Virus record (IMG/VR): IMGVR_UViG_3300017605_001532 | Location: 1 to 37,767 of that record | Length of the DNA: 37,767 bases | Direction: 5' to 3' (one strand) | From: a virus | Notes under the pieces: generated by a model | Told to the model about the DNA's origin: nothing | The model's input: the letters and a program-made list of their open reading frames with translations, nothing else | The model's database searches: none | Shown here: piece by piece, positions 31,059-37,412 of the stretch | Layout: every line of letters begins with the position of its first letter | How positions within the stretch are numbered: the first letter of the stretch is position 1 | Translations under genes and position numbers: made by a program

Positions 31059-31268
31059 ATGAAGCAGAAAACAGAGGTCCTTGACCGAGTTGTAAGGTTC
31101 CGAGTGACCAAGAAACTCAGGCAGCGCGCAGAACGCGTCGCTGCCGCCCGGGTGAAGTTGATAGCTGAGGTCGGTCGGGAGTCGTTACTTCGCTTTGTTG
31201 AAGAACAAGAGAAGCAACTTGGTTTAAACGGTCGCCGGCCTCGCAACGGCAACGGCAAACCCGCATGA
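31059..31268 (+). CDS. Small RHH-like basic protein (69 aa)
   Basis: It starts four bases after the preceding stop. RVVRFRVTKKLRQRAERVAA followed by a second helix (VGRESLLRFVEEQEKQLG) fits an RHH-like fold with a strand VVRFRV, making it a third or fourth RHH candidate here. It ends with an Asn/Gly tail (RNGNGKPA) similar to the NGNGNG tail of regulator B, which hints that the two are related by duplication. Confidence 0.6.
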   Translation: MKQKTEVLDRVVRFRVTKKLRQRAERVAAARVKLIAEVGRESLLRFVEEQEKQLGLNGRRPRNGNGKPA

Positions 31269-31540
31269 CTACCGCGCAGAAGAACTTCAAAGACTATCTC
31301 GCTACCCTCGGCCACCCGGGGAATCTGGCGGATCTACTGTTAAACCTGAACGGCGGAGAAGCTCTTCGTAAAGCGCTCGCTGCTTCGTCGCAATGCGCTC
31401 TTTCAGCAAAATCTTCTCCTCGTCTGTCAGGCGCCCGACCATCCGTATCGCGAACTCCTGGTGGTGCGAAACGATTGCGTGCAAGGCGGCCAGCTCGGAA
31501 AGCACGGTCATCTGAAACTTCCTCGTTTGTTCATCCATAA
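31265..31540 (+). CDS. Doubtful open frame (91 aa), ATGA-coupled
   Basis: The ATGA overlap with the upstream gene favours translation, and the first 40 residues (TAQKNFKDYLATLGHPGNLA) look protein-like. Beyond that the frame is Arg/Ser/Pro-rich and lies antisense to a minus-strand frame that looks more like a protein. It is possible that only the N-terminal part is meaningful. Confidence 0.3.
   Translation: MTTAQKNFKDYLATLGHPGNLADLLLNLNGGEALRKALAASSQCALSAKSSPRLSGARPSVSRTPGGAKRLRARRPARKARSSETSSFVHP
31302..31538 (-). CDS. Small helical protein on the opposite strand (78 aa)
   Basis: Start ATG 31538 (MDEQTRKFQMTVLSELAALH) preceded by TGAGGTTT, the same context as the minus gene at 29963. The product is helical throughout (FAIRMVGRLTDEEKILLKER; IATKQRALYEELLRRSG) and convincing as a protein. 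It is an isolated minus-strand gene inside the plus early operon, overlapping the doubtful frame at 31265. It may be a distant paralogue of the 29963 gene: both begin MD, are of similar size and have alternating helical pattern. Confidence 0.5.
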   Translation of the reverse strand: MDEQTRKFQMTVLSELAALHAIVSHHQEFAIRMVGRLTDEEKILLKERIATKQRALYEELLRRSGLTVDPPDSPGGRG

Positions 31541-31563
31541 ACCTCAACCCCTCCAATACCTCT

Positions 31564-31959
31564 ATGAACCTCAAACTATCCCCTGAGAATCTTCCCGGCG
31601 CCGGCCAGGCTGGCCAGCCGCCGACGCCACGCGGTAAAGATTTCGAACAGGCCAAGCCCGGCCAGAATCCTCCCTCGACAACCGGCGTGACGCCAACGCC
31701 AACGCCGGCGCCCAGCGGTGGCCCGTCTACCGGAACGCGGCCGCCAGGCTACGACGGAATTCATTCGCTGCTGCTCAATGGGCTTATCGCCCACGCGGGC
31801 ATTGGTGCGGTGGATGATTCGATGCTGGACCTAATCGACCAGCTCGCGTTGAGGATCCTCGCCCGTTATCCGGGTTACCTTTCCGGCTCCGTTGTGCCTC
31901 CCGCGACTCAATTCCCGGGTGCATCTCGCAACGCGGTCGGCGCTTCAACACGGGCTTGA
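31564..31959 (+). CDS. Pro-rich hypothetical protein (131 aa)
   Basis: The N-terminal 65 residues are Pro/Gly/Thr-rich and probably disordered (TGVTPTPTPAPSGGPSTGTR). A compact helical domain follows (GIHSLLLNGLIAHAGIGAVD; LIDQLALRILARYPGYL). It starts 25 bp from the divergent minus-strand start at 31538. Function unknown; a disordered tail with a helical tip is typical of small phage early proteins. Confidence 0.5.
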   Translation: MNLKLSPENLPGAGQAGQPPTPRGKDFEQAKPGQNPPSTTGVTPTPTPAPSGGPSTGTRPPGYDGIHSLLLNGLIAHAGIGAVDDSMLDLIDQLALRILARYPGYLSGSVVPPATQFPGASRNAVGASTRA

Positions 31960-32036
31960 ACGCCCTCCTGCCGCGGCGGACACACTTCTCAGCAATTTAT
32001 GTCCGCTGCGGTTGCCTCTCAATTGAAGGCCACCCT

Positions 32037-32234
32037 ATGACAGATTTCAGCGCTGGTGTCACGTACGGATTTTTCATTGCCCTCGGGGTGTTCGCCGGGC
32101 TGGTGGTCGTGGCCTGCGCCGCAATTAAGAGCGAGGCCAAACGCGCCGCCTGGCGCCAAGCCAGGCGACAGCGCCACCTCGCCCGGCACCTCGAGGAGCA
32201 GAACCCGCGTTACGTTTTTGCCTGGAGAAATTGA
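32037..32234 (+). CDS. Small single-pass membrane protein (65 aa)
   Basis: Start is ATG 32037 (MTDFSAGVTYGFFIALGVFA). A longer frame from a TTG at 31956 is possible because it is coupled to the upstream stop, but its extra residues are not convincing. One membrane helix (residues 9-28) is followed by a strongly basic tail (KRAAWRQARRQRHLARHLEE), which should face the cytoplasm. Function unknown. Confidence 0.5.
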   Translation: MTDFSAGVTYGFFIALGVFAGLVVVACAAIKSEAKRAAWRQARRQRHLARHLEEQNPRYVFAWRN

Positions 32235-32239
32235 AAACC

Positions 32240-32536
32240 ATGGAACGCGTCATCGAGCTTTACTACACGGTCGGCGACTTGTGCACGCTTCTGCGTTATT
32301 CCGACACCTGGGTCAAGCTGAGGATCAAGGCCGGCGACTTCGGGCCCAACGTCCTCGATATCCGCGGTGAGTATCGTATCCCGGCATCCGGCGTGAATGT
32401 GTTTTTGACGCAGCATCGGTTCAATCCCGAGCTCACCCGGCCGCACAAGCGCTCGGCCTTTTTGCGGCGGATGCGAAGGAATGGCGAACGGACTCTCGAC
32501 GCAGACAACACACCCCGCGACGGTACACCTGGTTAA
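32240..32536 (+). CDS. Excisionase/MerR-like helix-turn-helix protein
   Basis: Start ATG 32240; a TTG nine bases upstream overlaps the preceding stop and is an alternative. The 98-aa product has a helix-turn-helix of HTH_17/Xis type: YYTVGDLCTLLRYSDTWVKL, then IKAGDFGPNVLDIRGEYRIP and a closing helix ASGVNVFLTQ. The pattern 'L.S..tv...I..G.f....i.g.yRIp...v..fl' is that of DNA-bending excisionases and small regulators. Given the integrase it may direct excision, or it may be a regulator. Confidence 0.7.
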   Translation: MERVIELYYTVGDLCTLLRYSDTWVKLRIKAGDFGPNVLDIRGEYRIPASGVNVFLTQHRFNPELTRPHKRSAFLRRMRRNGERTLDADNTPRDGTPG

Positions 32537-32560
32537 ACCCGCGCTTTTTGGCTTTTTGCG

Positions 32561-33259
32561 ATGTCTTTCGAGCTCGAACCGTCACCCCAACCGATGCTGT
32601 TCGGCGAAGAAGCGCTGCCCGTGTTGCCAGCAGTCGTCGCCGCGGCGGCCAAGTGGGAACACAACGGCCGCTACACCCTGAATGACGAGGTGTTGTGCGC
32701 TGAAATCGCTGAGCGCGTGCTCACCGGGCTCAGCAACCGGGCGATTGCCCGGCTTCTGCGTGTCTCGCGGTCGACGGTTCGCGCTGTGATGTTCGTGCTG
32801 GAGGAGCGCGGCAAACTGGGACCACTTAAACAAAGATTGTCGCGCAAGCTGGGCTACGCGTTGGAGTTGTGCGTCGACCGCAGCATCGAAGCGCTGGAGG
32901 ATAACAAGGTTCCGATGAACGTCCTACCGATTCTCGGCGGGGTGTGGTTCGACAAAAAGGCGCTCATCGACGGAGATCCAACCGCCCGTGTCGAGCACGG
33001 CCAGGCCGAGACCGTGAGCATCGAGTCGTTCAAGGCCTGGCTGGCGGAGCTGAAGGCCAATCGCGGTGCGCACGAGGTCGAATCAAGTGCGCCGACGGCG
33101 ATTCCCGAGGCTTCTGGCGGTGGAACGGTGGTTGATACGGGTTGCGCTACGCCCGCGGACGGTGCGGAGCGGGCGAAATGCACGGTTTCGGGGGGGGGGG
33201 ATCAGCATCATGCGCCCCTGGAGAAATCGACGATGGATCGTGAGGGAGAAATTTTATAG
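32561..33259 (+). CDS. HTH DNA-binding protein ending at an 11-G tract (232 aa)
   Basis: Residues 50-80 (VLTGLSNRAIARLLRVSRST) form a resolvase/sigma-like helix-turn-helix. The next 80 residues are helical (LSRKLGYALELCVDRSIEAL) and the tail is low in structure. Codons near the C-terminus cross an 11-G tract (33190-33200), after which the frame runs only 20 codons (GGGDQHHAPLEKSTMDREG) to a stop. A shift of one base within the tract would place the reading frame in the HNH gene at 33210 and yield one HTH-HNH protein. It could also be a small terminase or regulatory protein. Confidence 0.6.
   Translation: MSFELEPSPQPMLFGEEALPVLPAVVAAAAKWEHNGRYTLNDEVLCAEIAERVLTGLSNRAIARLLRVSRSTVRAVMFVLEERGKLGPLKQRLSRKLGYALELCVDRSIEALEDNKVPMNVLPILGGVWFDKKALIDGDPTARVEHGQAETVSIESFKAWLAELKANRGAHEVESSAPTAIPEASGGGTVVDTGCATPADGAERAKCTVSGGGDQHHAPLEKSTMDREGEIL
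33190..33200 (+). repeat. Tract of eleven G residues
   Basis: An uninterrupted run of eleven G lies in the 3' part of the HTH gene and nine bases before the HNH start at 33210. It is the longest homopolymer I saw in the window. With ten or thirteen G the HTH frame would run on into the HNH frame. Slippage in replication, transcription or translation, or an assembly error, could all produce a change here. Confidence 0.9.
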
Positions 33260-33506
33260 CCTTGGCAACAAGTGTGTCGACTGCGGCGCAACTGAACATC
33301 TGCACCTGGACTGCAAACACTCGGTAGACGTGCGACTACCAGATGGAAATCTGCGTCACCACAACCAGATGGATGCTTCCTCGCGCATCTGCTTCTACCA
33401 TAAACAGGAACGGAACCATAATCTTCAACTGCTGTGCCCTGCATGTCACGCTCGCAAGACATGGACCGACCAACTGACCATGAGGATTGAGAAGGCTACA
33501 CCATGA
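33210..33506 (+). CDS. HNH-type endonuclease-like protein
   Basis: A 98-aa protein from ATG 33210; the longer frame back to 33066 overlaps the HTH gene. It has a zinc pair C22-x2-C25, the core HLHLDCKH (31-37), an N71 in HNHNLQLL, and a second pair C76-x2-C79 followed by H80 (LCPACHARK), the standard layout of HNH nucleases with four cysteines. Such enzymes next to terminase and replication genes nick or cleave DNA during packaging or act as homing enzymes. The start lies in the fusion region with the HTH gene. Confidence 0.7.
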   Translation: MRPWRNRRWIVREKFYSLGNKCVDCGATEHLHLDCKHSVDVRLPDGNLRHHNQMDASSRICFYHKQERNHNLQLLCPACHARKTWTDQLTMRIEKATP

Positions 33507-34060
33507 AAATTTTGGACGAATCTCAAAAAGGGTTCCCTCACCGTGAATCTAACCTGGCTGAGAGCTTCGGCGTGTCGCGAGGCACGTTGCGCGACCTGCG
33601 GGGCACCCTCTTGACGGAGGATCAAGATTGGAAAACGCTTAAAAAGCGCACTTGCCTGTCCGACGACGCTGTCCGGAAGCTCGACGAACACCTAAATTCG
33701 CTCAAAAACGGAGCGCCTGCGTTCGTCCAGGACGCGCAGCCGCCACCACTGCCCGCCCCTACGTCCGCGGACGCCGCCAGCCCTAACGCTGCAACGCCTG
33801 GCCCTAGCGTAGAGTCTTTGGTCGAAGCGAAAAACGGCGCCGAGGTGTTCCTGGTGGTTCACCGGGCCAATTTCCGGAACCCGAGGCTCATCGAAGCGCA
33901 CCTGCCTGGGGCGGATCCGCTCGATCACGCGAACATTCAGAGAGTCAGAGTGGGTTCGTCTGCAAATTTCATACGAGGCATGGTGATCCCGTGCCGGCAC
34001 CTGGAGTTGGACTATTGGGAGCTCGCCCGGCCGTGTCCGCGCTGGAAGGGACGATGGTGA
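33503..34060 (+). CDS. HTH protein with a basic C-terminal domain (185 aa)
   Basis: ATGA overlap with the HNH gene. Residues 15-45 (ESNLAESFGVSRGTLRDLRG) look like a helix-turn-helix. Residues 75-105 are a Pro/Ala/Thr linker. The C-terminal 80 residues (VHRANFRNPRLIEAHLPGAD; VGSSANFIRGMVIPCRHLEL) end in WELARPCPRWKGRW, a compact beta-rich module that I do not recognise. A DNA-binding regulator or packaging accessory is plausible. Confidence 0.55.
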   Translation: MKILDESQKGFPHRESNLAESFGVSRGTLRDLRGTLLTEDQDWKTLKKRTCLSDDAVRKLDEHLNSLKNGAPAFVQDAQPPPLPAPTSADAASPNAATPGPSVESLVEAKNGAEVFLVVHRANFRNPRLIEAHLPGADPLDHANIQRVRVGSSANFIRGMVIPCRHLELDYWELARPCPRWKGRW

Positions 34061-34267
34061 GTGAACGAATGGCGACACATACCTTTTGCCGCGGTCGTCA
34101 GGTTGACGGCTGTGACTTTGCCAGTTGGCCGGCGGTGGCTTCTTACCCGCGCCCATGCGCACCACCGGCCCTATCTGGCGTTAGTGTCCCCTCGCGGGAC
34201 GACCTGGGAGATGAAAATAAACAAGGGGGCGTGGATTAGGAGGAAAAACAGTGAAAAATCAGACTGA
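34061..34267 (+). CDS. Possible small protein (68 aa)
   Basis: This frame begins with GTG directly after the preceding TGA and has GC-rich third positions, as expected of genes here. The end looks protein-like (SPRGTTWEMKINKGAWIRRK). A competing frame from GTG 34057 (60 aa, to 34239) is coupled by GTGA to the upstream gene but its codon use is poorer. Either, or neither, may be expressed. No domain is seen in either. Confidence 0.35.
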   Translation: MNEWRHIPFAAVVRLTAVTLPVGRRWLLTRAHAHHRPYLALVSPRGTTWEMKINKGAWIRRKNSEKSD

Positions 34268-34673
34268 GCGGGAGCTTGAACAGTTAGAGAAAGAATACGA
34301 TGCGCGCAAAGCAAGAGAACCCAAACCCGCGATCGGCGCCTGCTTCTATGGATCGCGTGTCGTGGATGATGATGTCGGCGTCTCCGGTCCGTTCTCACCC
34401 GGGGAAGCCTGGCTTGACCTGAAAATACGAATACTCGCCTCCGGCCCCAGCCTCAACGACATAGGGGCTCTCGCCCCGTACAAGGACTGCTTTGAAGGCC
34501 ACTGGATGGTTCACCTCAACCGCCTGGCAGACGCCTGGGGCTGGACTCCGGAGACAGTTCTGGAATTCATTAGTTTTCTGCGCACAACCAACCAAATCCG
34601 CCCCTTCGGTAACCACGTACGGCTTGCTCACACACTGCTACGCCCAAATGACCCAACCTGGATGAGACAATGA
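34251..34673 (+). CDS. Helical early protein, wHTH-like (140 aa)
   Basis: GTG start with the clearest Shine-Dalgarno in the window (AGGAGG at 34238-34243, seven bases before). The N-terminus is charged and helical (ERELEQLEKEYDARKAREPK). The C-terminal half (WMVHLNRLADAWGWTPETVL, then FISFLRTTNQIRPFGNHVRL) fits a winged-helix of the replication-organiser type, in which a helix 'la..wgw....V..fi..L' is followed by a strand. It is coupled by ATGA to the replication initiator and probably belongs to replication. Confidence 0.55.
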   Translation: MKNQTERELEQLEKEYDARKAREPKPAIGACFYGSRVVDDDVGVSGPFSPGEAWLDLKIRILASGPSLNDIGALAPYKDCFEGHWMVHLNRLADAWGWTPETVLEFISFLRTTNQIRPFGNHVRLAHTLLRPNDPTWMRQ

Positions 34674-35779
34674 ACACCGAATACCTACCTACCAACGAAG
34701 ATCCAACCGCAACCACAAACGAGGCCCCAATCGAAGTGCATGACCTGCGCGGAATCAACGTCATTTTCATTCACTCAATGCTTGATGACTATGGCCTGAC
34801 GAGCAACGTTTTCCGACTTTACTGCCACCTGGCCAGGCGCGCCTCCAACGGCCAGGCCCGCGCCAGTGTGAAATCCATGGCGGCCAAATGCCGTCAGAAC
34901 GAAGACACCATCCGGGCTGGCCTCATTGTGCTTGTGGAATACAACATGATAAGCCGCCAGCGCCGATGCCGCCAAACCACCGCCTACACACTGAACCCCG
35001 TTTCAGCCTGGTCGCCACCGACTAACGGGTGGCACCTGCCAAATACCGAGTCAAAACGGAAACGAGGGGTTTTGACTCAGCAGAGTCAAAACGGAAACGA
35101 GGGGTCAGTCAAAACGGAAACGAGGGGAGGGGAAGGTAATCCTTATGAAGGTAATCCTTTTAAAGAAGTACTTCCTTTAATGGTTTCTGATTCCCAAGAC
35201 CCGGAAAATCAGGAAGCAGATCGAGTTGGGCAGTTGGAGCAAAAAAAATCGGCGGTGGTGGCGATGGATGTGGACAAGGAGAAATGCACGGAAAAAACGG
35301 AAAACCTGGAGGATGTGAAACTGCCAGATGAGCCGTTTGAACTCTACAAGCCAAACCAAGCCCTGAAGTGGCGTGCCTTACAGCTCAAACTTGGAGCGGA
35401 CTGGACCGAGGAAGAGACAGTGCAAGCGTTCAAGGACCTGCAAAAACATCGCCACCCGCTGACGGGCAGGTGGCGAACAGGTAAGACCGAACTGACTGAT
35501 TTCGGGCTAGCTCTGAGTGAACGTATTTTGCAAAACCGTAAATATCAAGCGAAAAGCGTGCAAGGCGCGCAAAGTATAAAGGAGGAGTCTCAGCGGGTTT
35601 TCGTGTTGGAGACGCGCGAGAAGTCGCTGCAAAAGGCCATTGATAACCACCCGGCGAACCGCCGGAGCATGTGTTACGTGGAACAACTCGTCACGGAAGC
35701 AGAGAAGGCTGACCTCGCGAAACTGAGAAGCGCCATGACCCGGATTGAAAAGGCGAGACTTGACTTCGTAAACCAATGA
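34670..35779 (+). CDS. Replication initiator (lambda O / DnaD-like role) with internal origin
   Basis: A 369-aa protein. Residues 25-110 form a winged helix (DYGLTSNVFRLYCHLARRAS, then VKSMAAKCRQNEDTIRAGLI and LVEYNMISRQRRCRQTTAYT), like the helix-turn-helix domains of phage replication initiators. A low-complexity linker at about 125-170 is encoded by iteron DNA. The C-terminal half is charged and helical (ERILQNRKYQAKSVQGAQSI). The stop is shared with the start of the DnaB gene (ATGA at 35776). I infer that the protein binds iterons within its own gene and loads the helicase, as lambda O does. Confidence 0.7.
   Translation: MNTEYLPTNEDPTATTNEAPIEVHDLRGINVIFIHSMLDDYGLTSNVFRLYCHLARRASNGQARASVKSMAAKCRQNEDTIRAGLIVLVEYNMISRQRRCRQTTAYTLNPVSAWSPPTNGWHLPNTESKRKRGVLTQQSQNGNEGSVKTETRGGEGNPYEGNPFKEVLPLMVSDSQDPENQEADRVGQLEQKKSAVVAMDVDKEKCTEKTENLEDVKLPDEPFELYKPNQALKWRALQLKLGADWTEEETVQAFKDLQKHRHPLTGRWRTGKTELTDFGLALSERILQNRKYQAKSVQGAQSIKEESQRVFVLETREKSLQKAIDNHPANRRSMCYVEQLVTEAEKADLAKLRSAMTRIEKARLDFVNQ
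35050..35127 (+). repeat. Replication origin: three perfect 20-bp iterons
   Basis: GTCAAAACGGAAACGAGGGG occurs at 35050-35069, 35085-35104 and 35108-35127. Spacings of 35 and 23 bp are not multiples of three, so each copy is read in a different frame (SKRKRG, SQNGNEG, VKTETRG) and the conservation must act on DNA. The first copy is also flanked by a 9-bp inverted repeat (GAGTCAAAA/TTTTGACTC, 35048-35078). This is the expected build of an initiator-binding origin. Confidence 0.85.
35128..35190 (+). other. AT-rich segment after iterons: putative unwinding element
   Basis: Directly after the iterons the sequence turns AT-rich. It contains two copies of GAAGGTAATCCTT (35132-35144 and 35147-35159), a TTTTAAA run and the palindrome GAAGTACTTC (35165-35174). 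It matches the location of the duplex-unwinding element in lambda-type origins. Confidence 0.6.
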
Positions 35780-37176
35780 GTAGCCACCCCCAACTTCCCA
35801 GCGCCGCAGAAGCCGAGGCAGGTGTGCTCGGCTGTTGCCTGCTGGACCCTAAGCTCTGCATCAACGACACGCTCGAGCAATTGCCCAACGAGGAGGCGTT
35901 CTTTGACGTGCGGTATCAGACGATTTGGCATCACATACTGGTGCTGCACAACGCCGGCCAGGCGGTTGATTTGGTGACGCTGTGCACGCAACTTAAGGAC
36001 GCCGGCCAACTCGGCGGACTCGGCGGCTTGGCATTTCTAAGCACCATCGTCGACAACACGCCTTCCGCAGCCAATCTGAGCTACTACCTGGCCATTGTCC
36101 GGGAAAAGTATCTGCGCCGGCGAATGTTGGAGGTGAACCGGGACATTGCCGGGAAGATGCTCACGACCGAAACGGAGTGCGAGAAGGTGCTCGATGAGTG
36201 CGAGCGGGACCTGATGACGTTGATGGCGGAGCGGGCAGTGCCCAAGGAATCCTCGGCCGTGGAAGTCATGGGTCTGGTCATGGACCGCATGGACCAAATG
36301 GCCAGGGGCGATGCAGCGCTCGGCATTCCGATGGGCATCGCGCCTTACCTGGACAAAATGACTTTGGGGATGGAAGGCGGACAGATGATTGTCCCGGCGT
36401 CCCGGCCGGGCATGGGCAAGACCAGTTTCGGCATGCAAATCGTCGGGCACGTGGCGGTTGACCTGAAAATGCCCGTGGTGGTGTTCAGCCTGGAAATGAC
36501 CAAGCGCGAACTTGGCTCACGGCTGGTGTTCCAACGGACGGGGGGAAATTACCAATACTTCCGGACGGGTTTTCCCAAGAACGAGGACCTGGCGCCGGTC
36601 ACGCAAGAGATCGCGAAGATATCGGGAGCAAAGTTGTGGATTGACGATTCCGGTGAGCAAACGGTGTGGCAGATTCGCAACAAGGCGCGCCGGTTGCACG
36701 GCCAGCACGGTATCCGGCTCATCCTCATTGATTACCTGCAACTCATCAAAGGGGACAAGGAGTACCGCGAACGCCGCGACGAAATCACCGCAATTTCCAA
36801 AGCGATAAAGTCGCTGGCCAAGGAACTGGATGTGCCCATCATCGTGATGGCGCAGTTGAACCGGGAACTGGAACGCGGCCCCAAACGGCTGCCACAGATG
36901 AGCGATTTACGCGAGTGCGGCGCCATCGAACAAGACGCGGACATCGTCGCGGCGCTCTACCAACCCTGGCCACGGAACAAGGAGGAAGAGATGGCCGACG
37001 AAAAGGCCCATTGGTGCCTGCACTCGGACCGGAGAAACCTTTTGATCTGCAAACAGCGTAACGGCCCGACCGGCTGCTGTGAACTCTTGTTCCACAAGGC
37101 GAGCATGCGGTTCACCCCGTTCATCCGAGCCAAAGAAGACCGCGAGCCGGAAGGTTATCAGCAAGAGGAATTGTGA
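35776..37176 (+). CDS. DnaB-type replicative helicase
   Basis: A 466-aa protein. The N-terminal domain starts with PSAAEAEAGVLGCCLLDPKL (DnaB-N). The RecA-type motor has Walker A ASRPGMGKTS (208-217), a strand with SLEMTKRELGSR, Walker B LILIDY (315-320) and the diagnostic DLRECGAIEQDADI. Length is normal for the family. It should form a hexamer unwinding DNA at the fork. It follows the initiator by ATGA and is coupled by GTGA to the next small gene. It ends in charged residues after a C-terminal extension that includes a Cys-rich turn (GPTGCCELLFHKA). Confidence 0.93.
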   Translation: MSSHPQLPSAAEAEAGVLGCCLLDPKLCINDTLEQLPNEEAFFDVRYQTIWHHILVLHNAGQAVDLVTLCTQLKDAGQLGGLGGLAFLSTIVDNTPSAANLSYYLAIVREKYLRRRMLEVNRDIAGKMLTTETECEKVLDECERDLMTLMAERAVPKESSAVEVMGLVMDRMDQMARGDAALGIPMGIAPYLDKMTLGMEGGQMIVPASRPGMGKTSFGMQIVGHVAVDLKMPVVVFSLEMTKRELGSRLVFQRTGGNYQYFRTGFPKNEDLAPVTQEIAKISGAKLWIDDSGEQTVWQIRNKARRLHGQHGIRLILIDYLQLIKGDKEYRERRDEITAISKAIKSLAKELDVPIIVMAQLNRELERGPKRLPQMSDLRECGAIEQDADIVAALYQPWPRNKEEEMADEKAHWCLHSDRRNLLICKQRNGPTGCCELLFHKASMRFTPFIRAKEDREPEGYQQEEL

Positions 37177-37412
37177 GCGTTGCCGAATTCAACAAAATTT
37201 GGGTTTTGGAATGGAGCTCGCGCCAGGCGACGTTTCACATTCAGACGGTCGACAAGATGCTGGCCCGCAATATGGAAACCTACCTCCAACGACGCAATGC
37301 CGACTCAGACTGGATTGTCGTGGCGGTGGCGGAGAGTCGCCTGGAGTGTCAGACGATTTGCCAGAAGCTCAAAGCCGCTTTCGATGCGGGCGACGATTTT
37401 CAACAAGCATGA
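37173..37412 (+). CDS. Small hypothetical protein (79 aa) between helicase and terminase
   Basis: GTG start in a GTGA overlap with the helicase gene, and its TGA overlaps the terminase ATG (ATGA at 37409-37412). A mixed alpha/beta protein (KIWVLEWSSRQATFHIQTVD; DWIVVAVAESRLECQTICQK) of unknown family. Coupling to both neighbours suggests a stable role in replication or packaging; it may be the small partner of the terminase, but nothing in it shows this. Confidence 0.55.
   Translation: MSVAEFNKIWVLEWSSRQATFHIQTVDKMLARNMETYLQRRNADSDWIVVAVAESRLECQTICQKLKAAFDAGDDFQQA

Noticed and set aside
31956-32036. TTG start at 31956 for the small membrane protein
   Set aside because: It overlaps the upstream stop, but the added residues (including a Cys-rich stretch) are not convincing; ATG 32037 directly precedes the membrane helix. 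Kept as an alternative only.
35050-35127. CRISPR-like array
   Set aside because: Only three 20-bp repeats with unequal 15- and 3-bp gaps, inside a coding gene; fits replication iterons.
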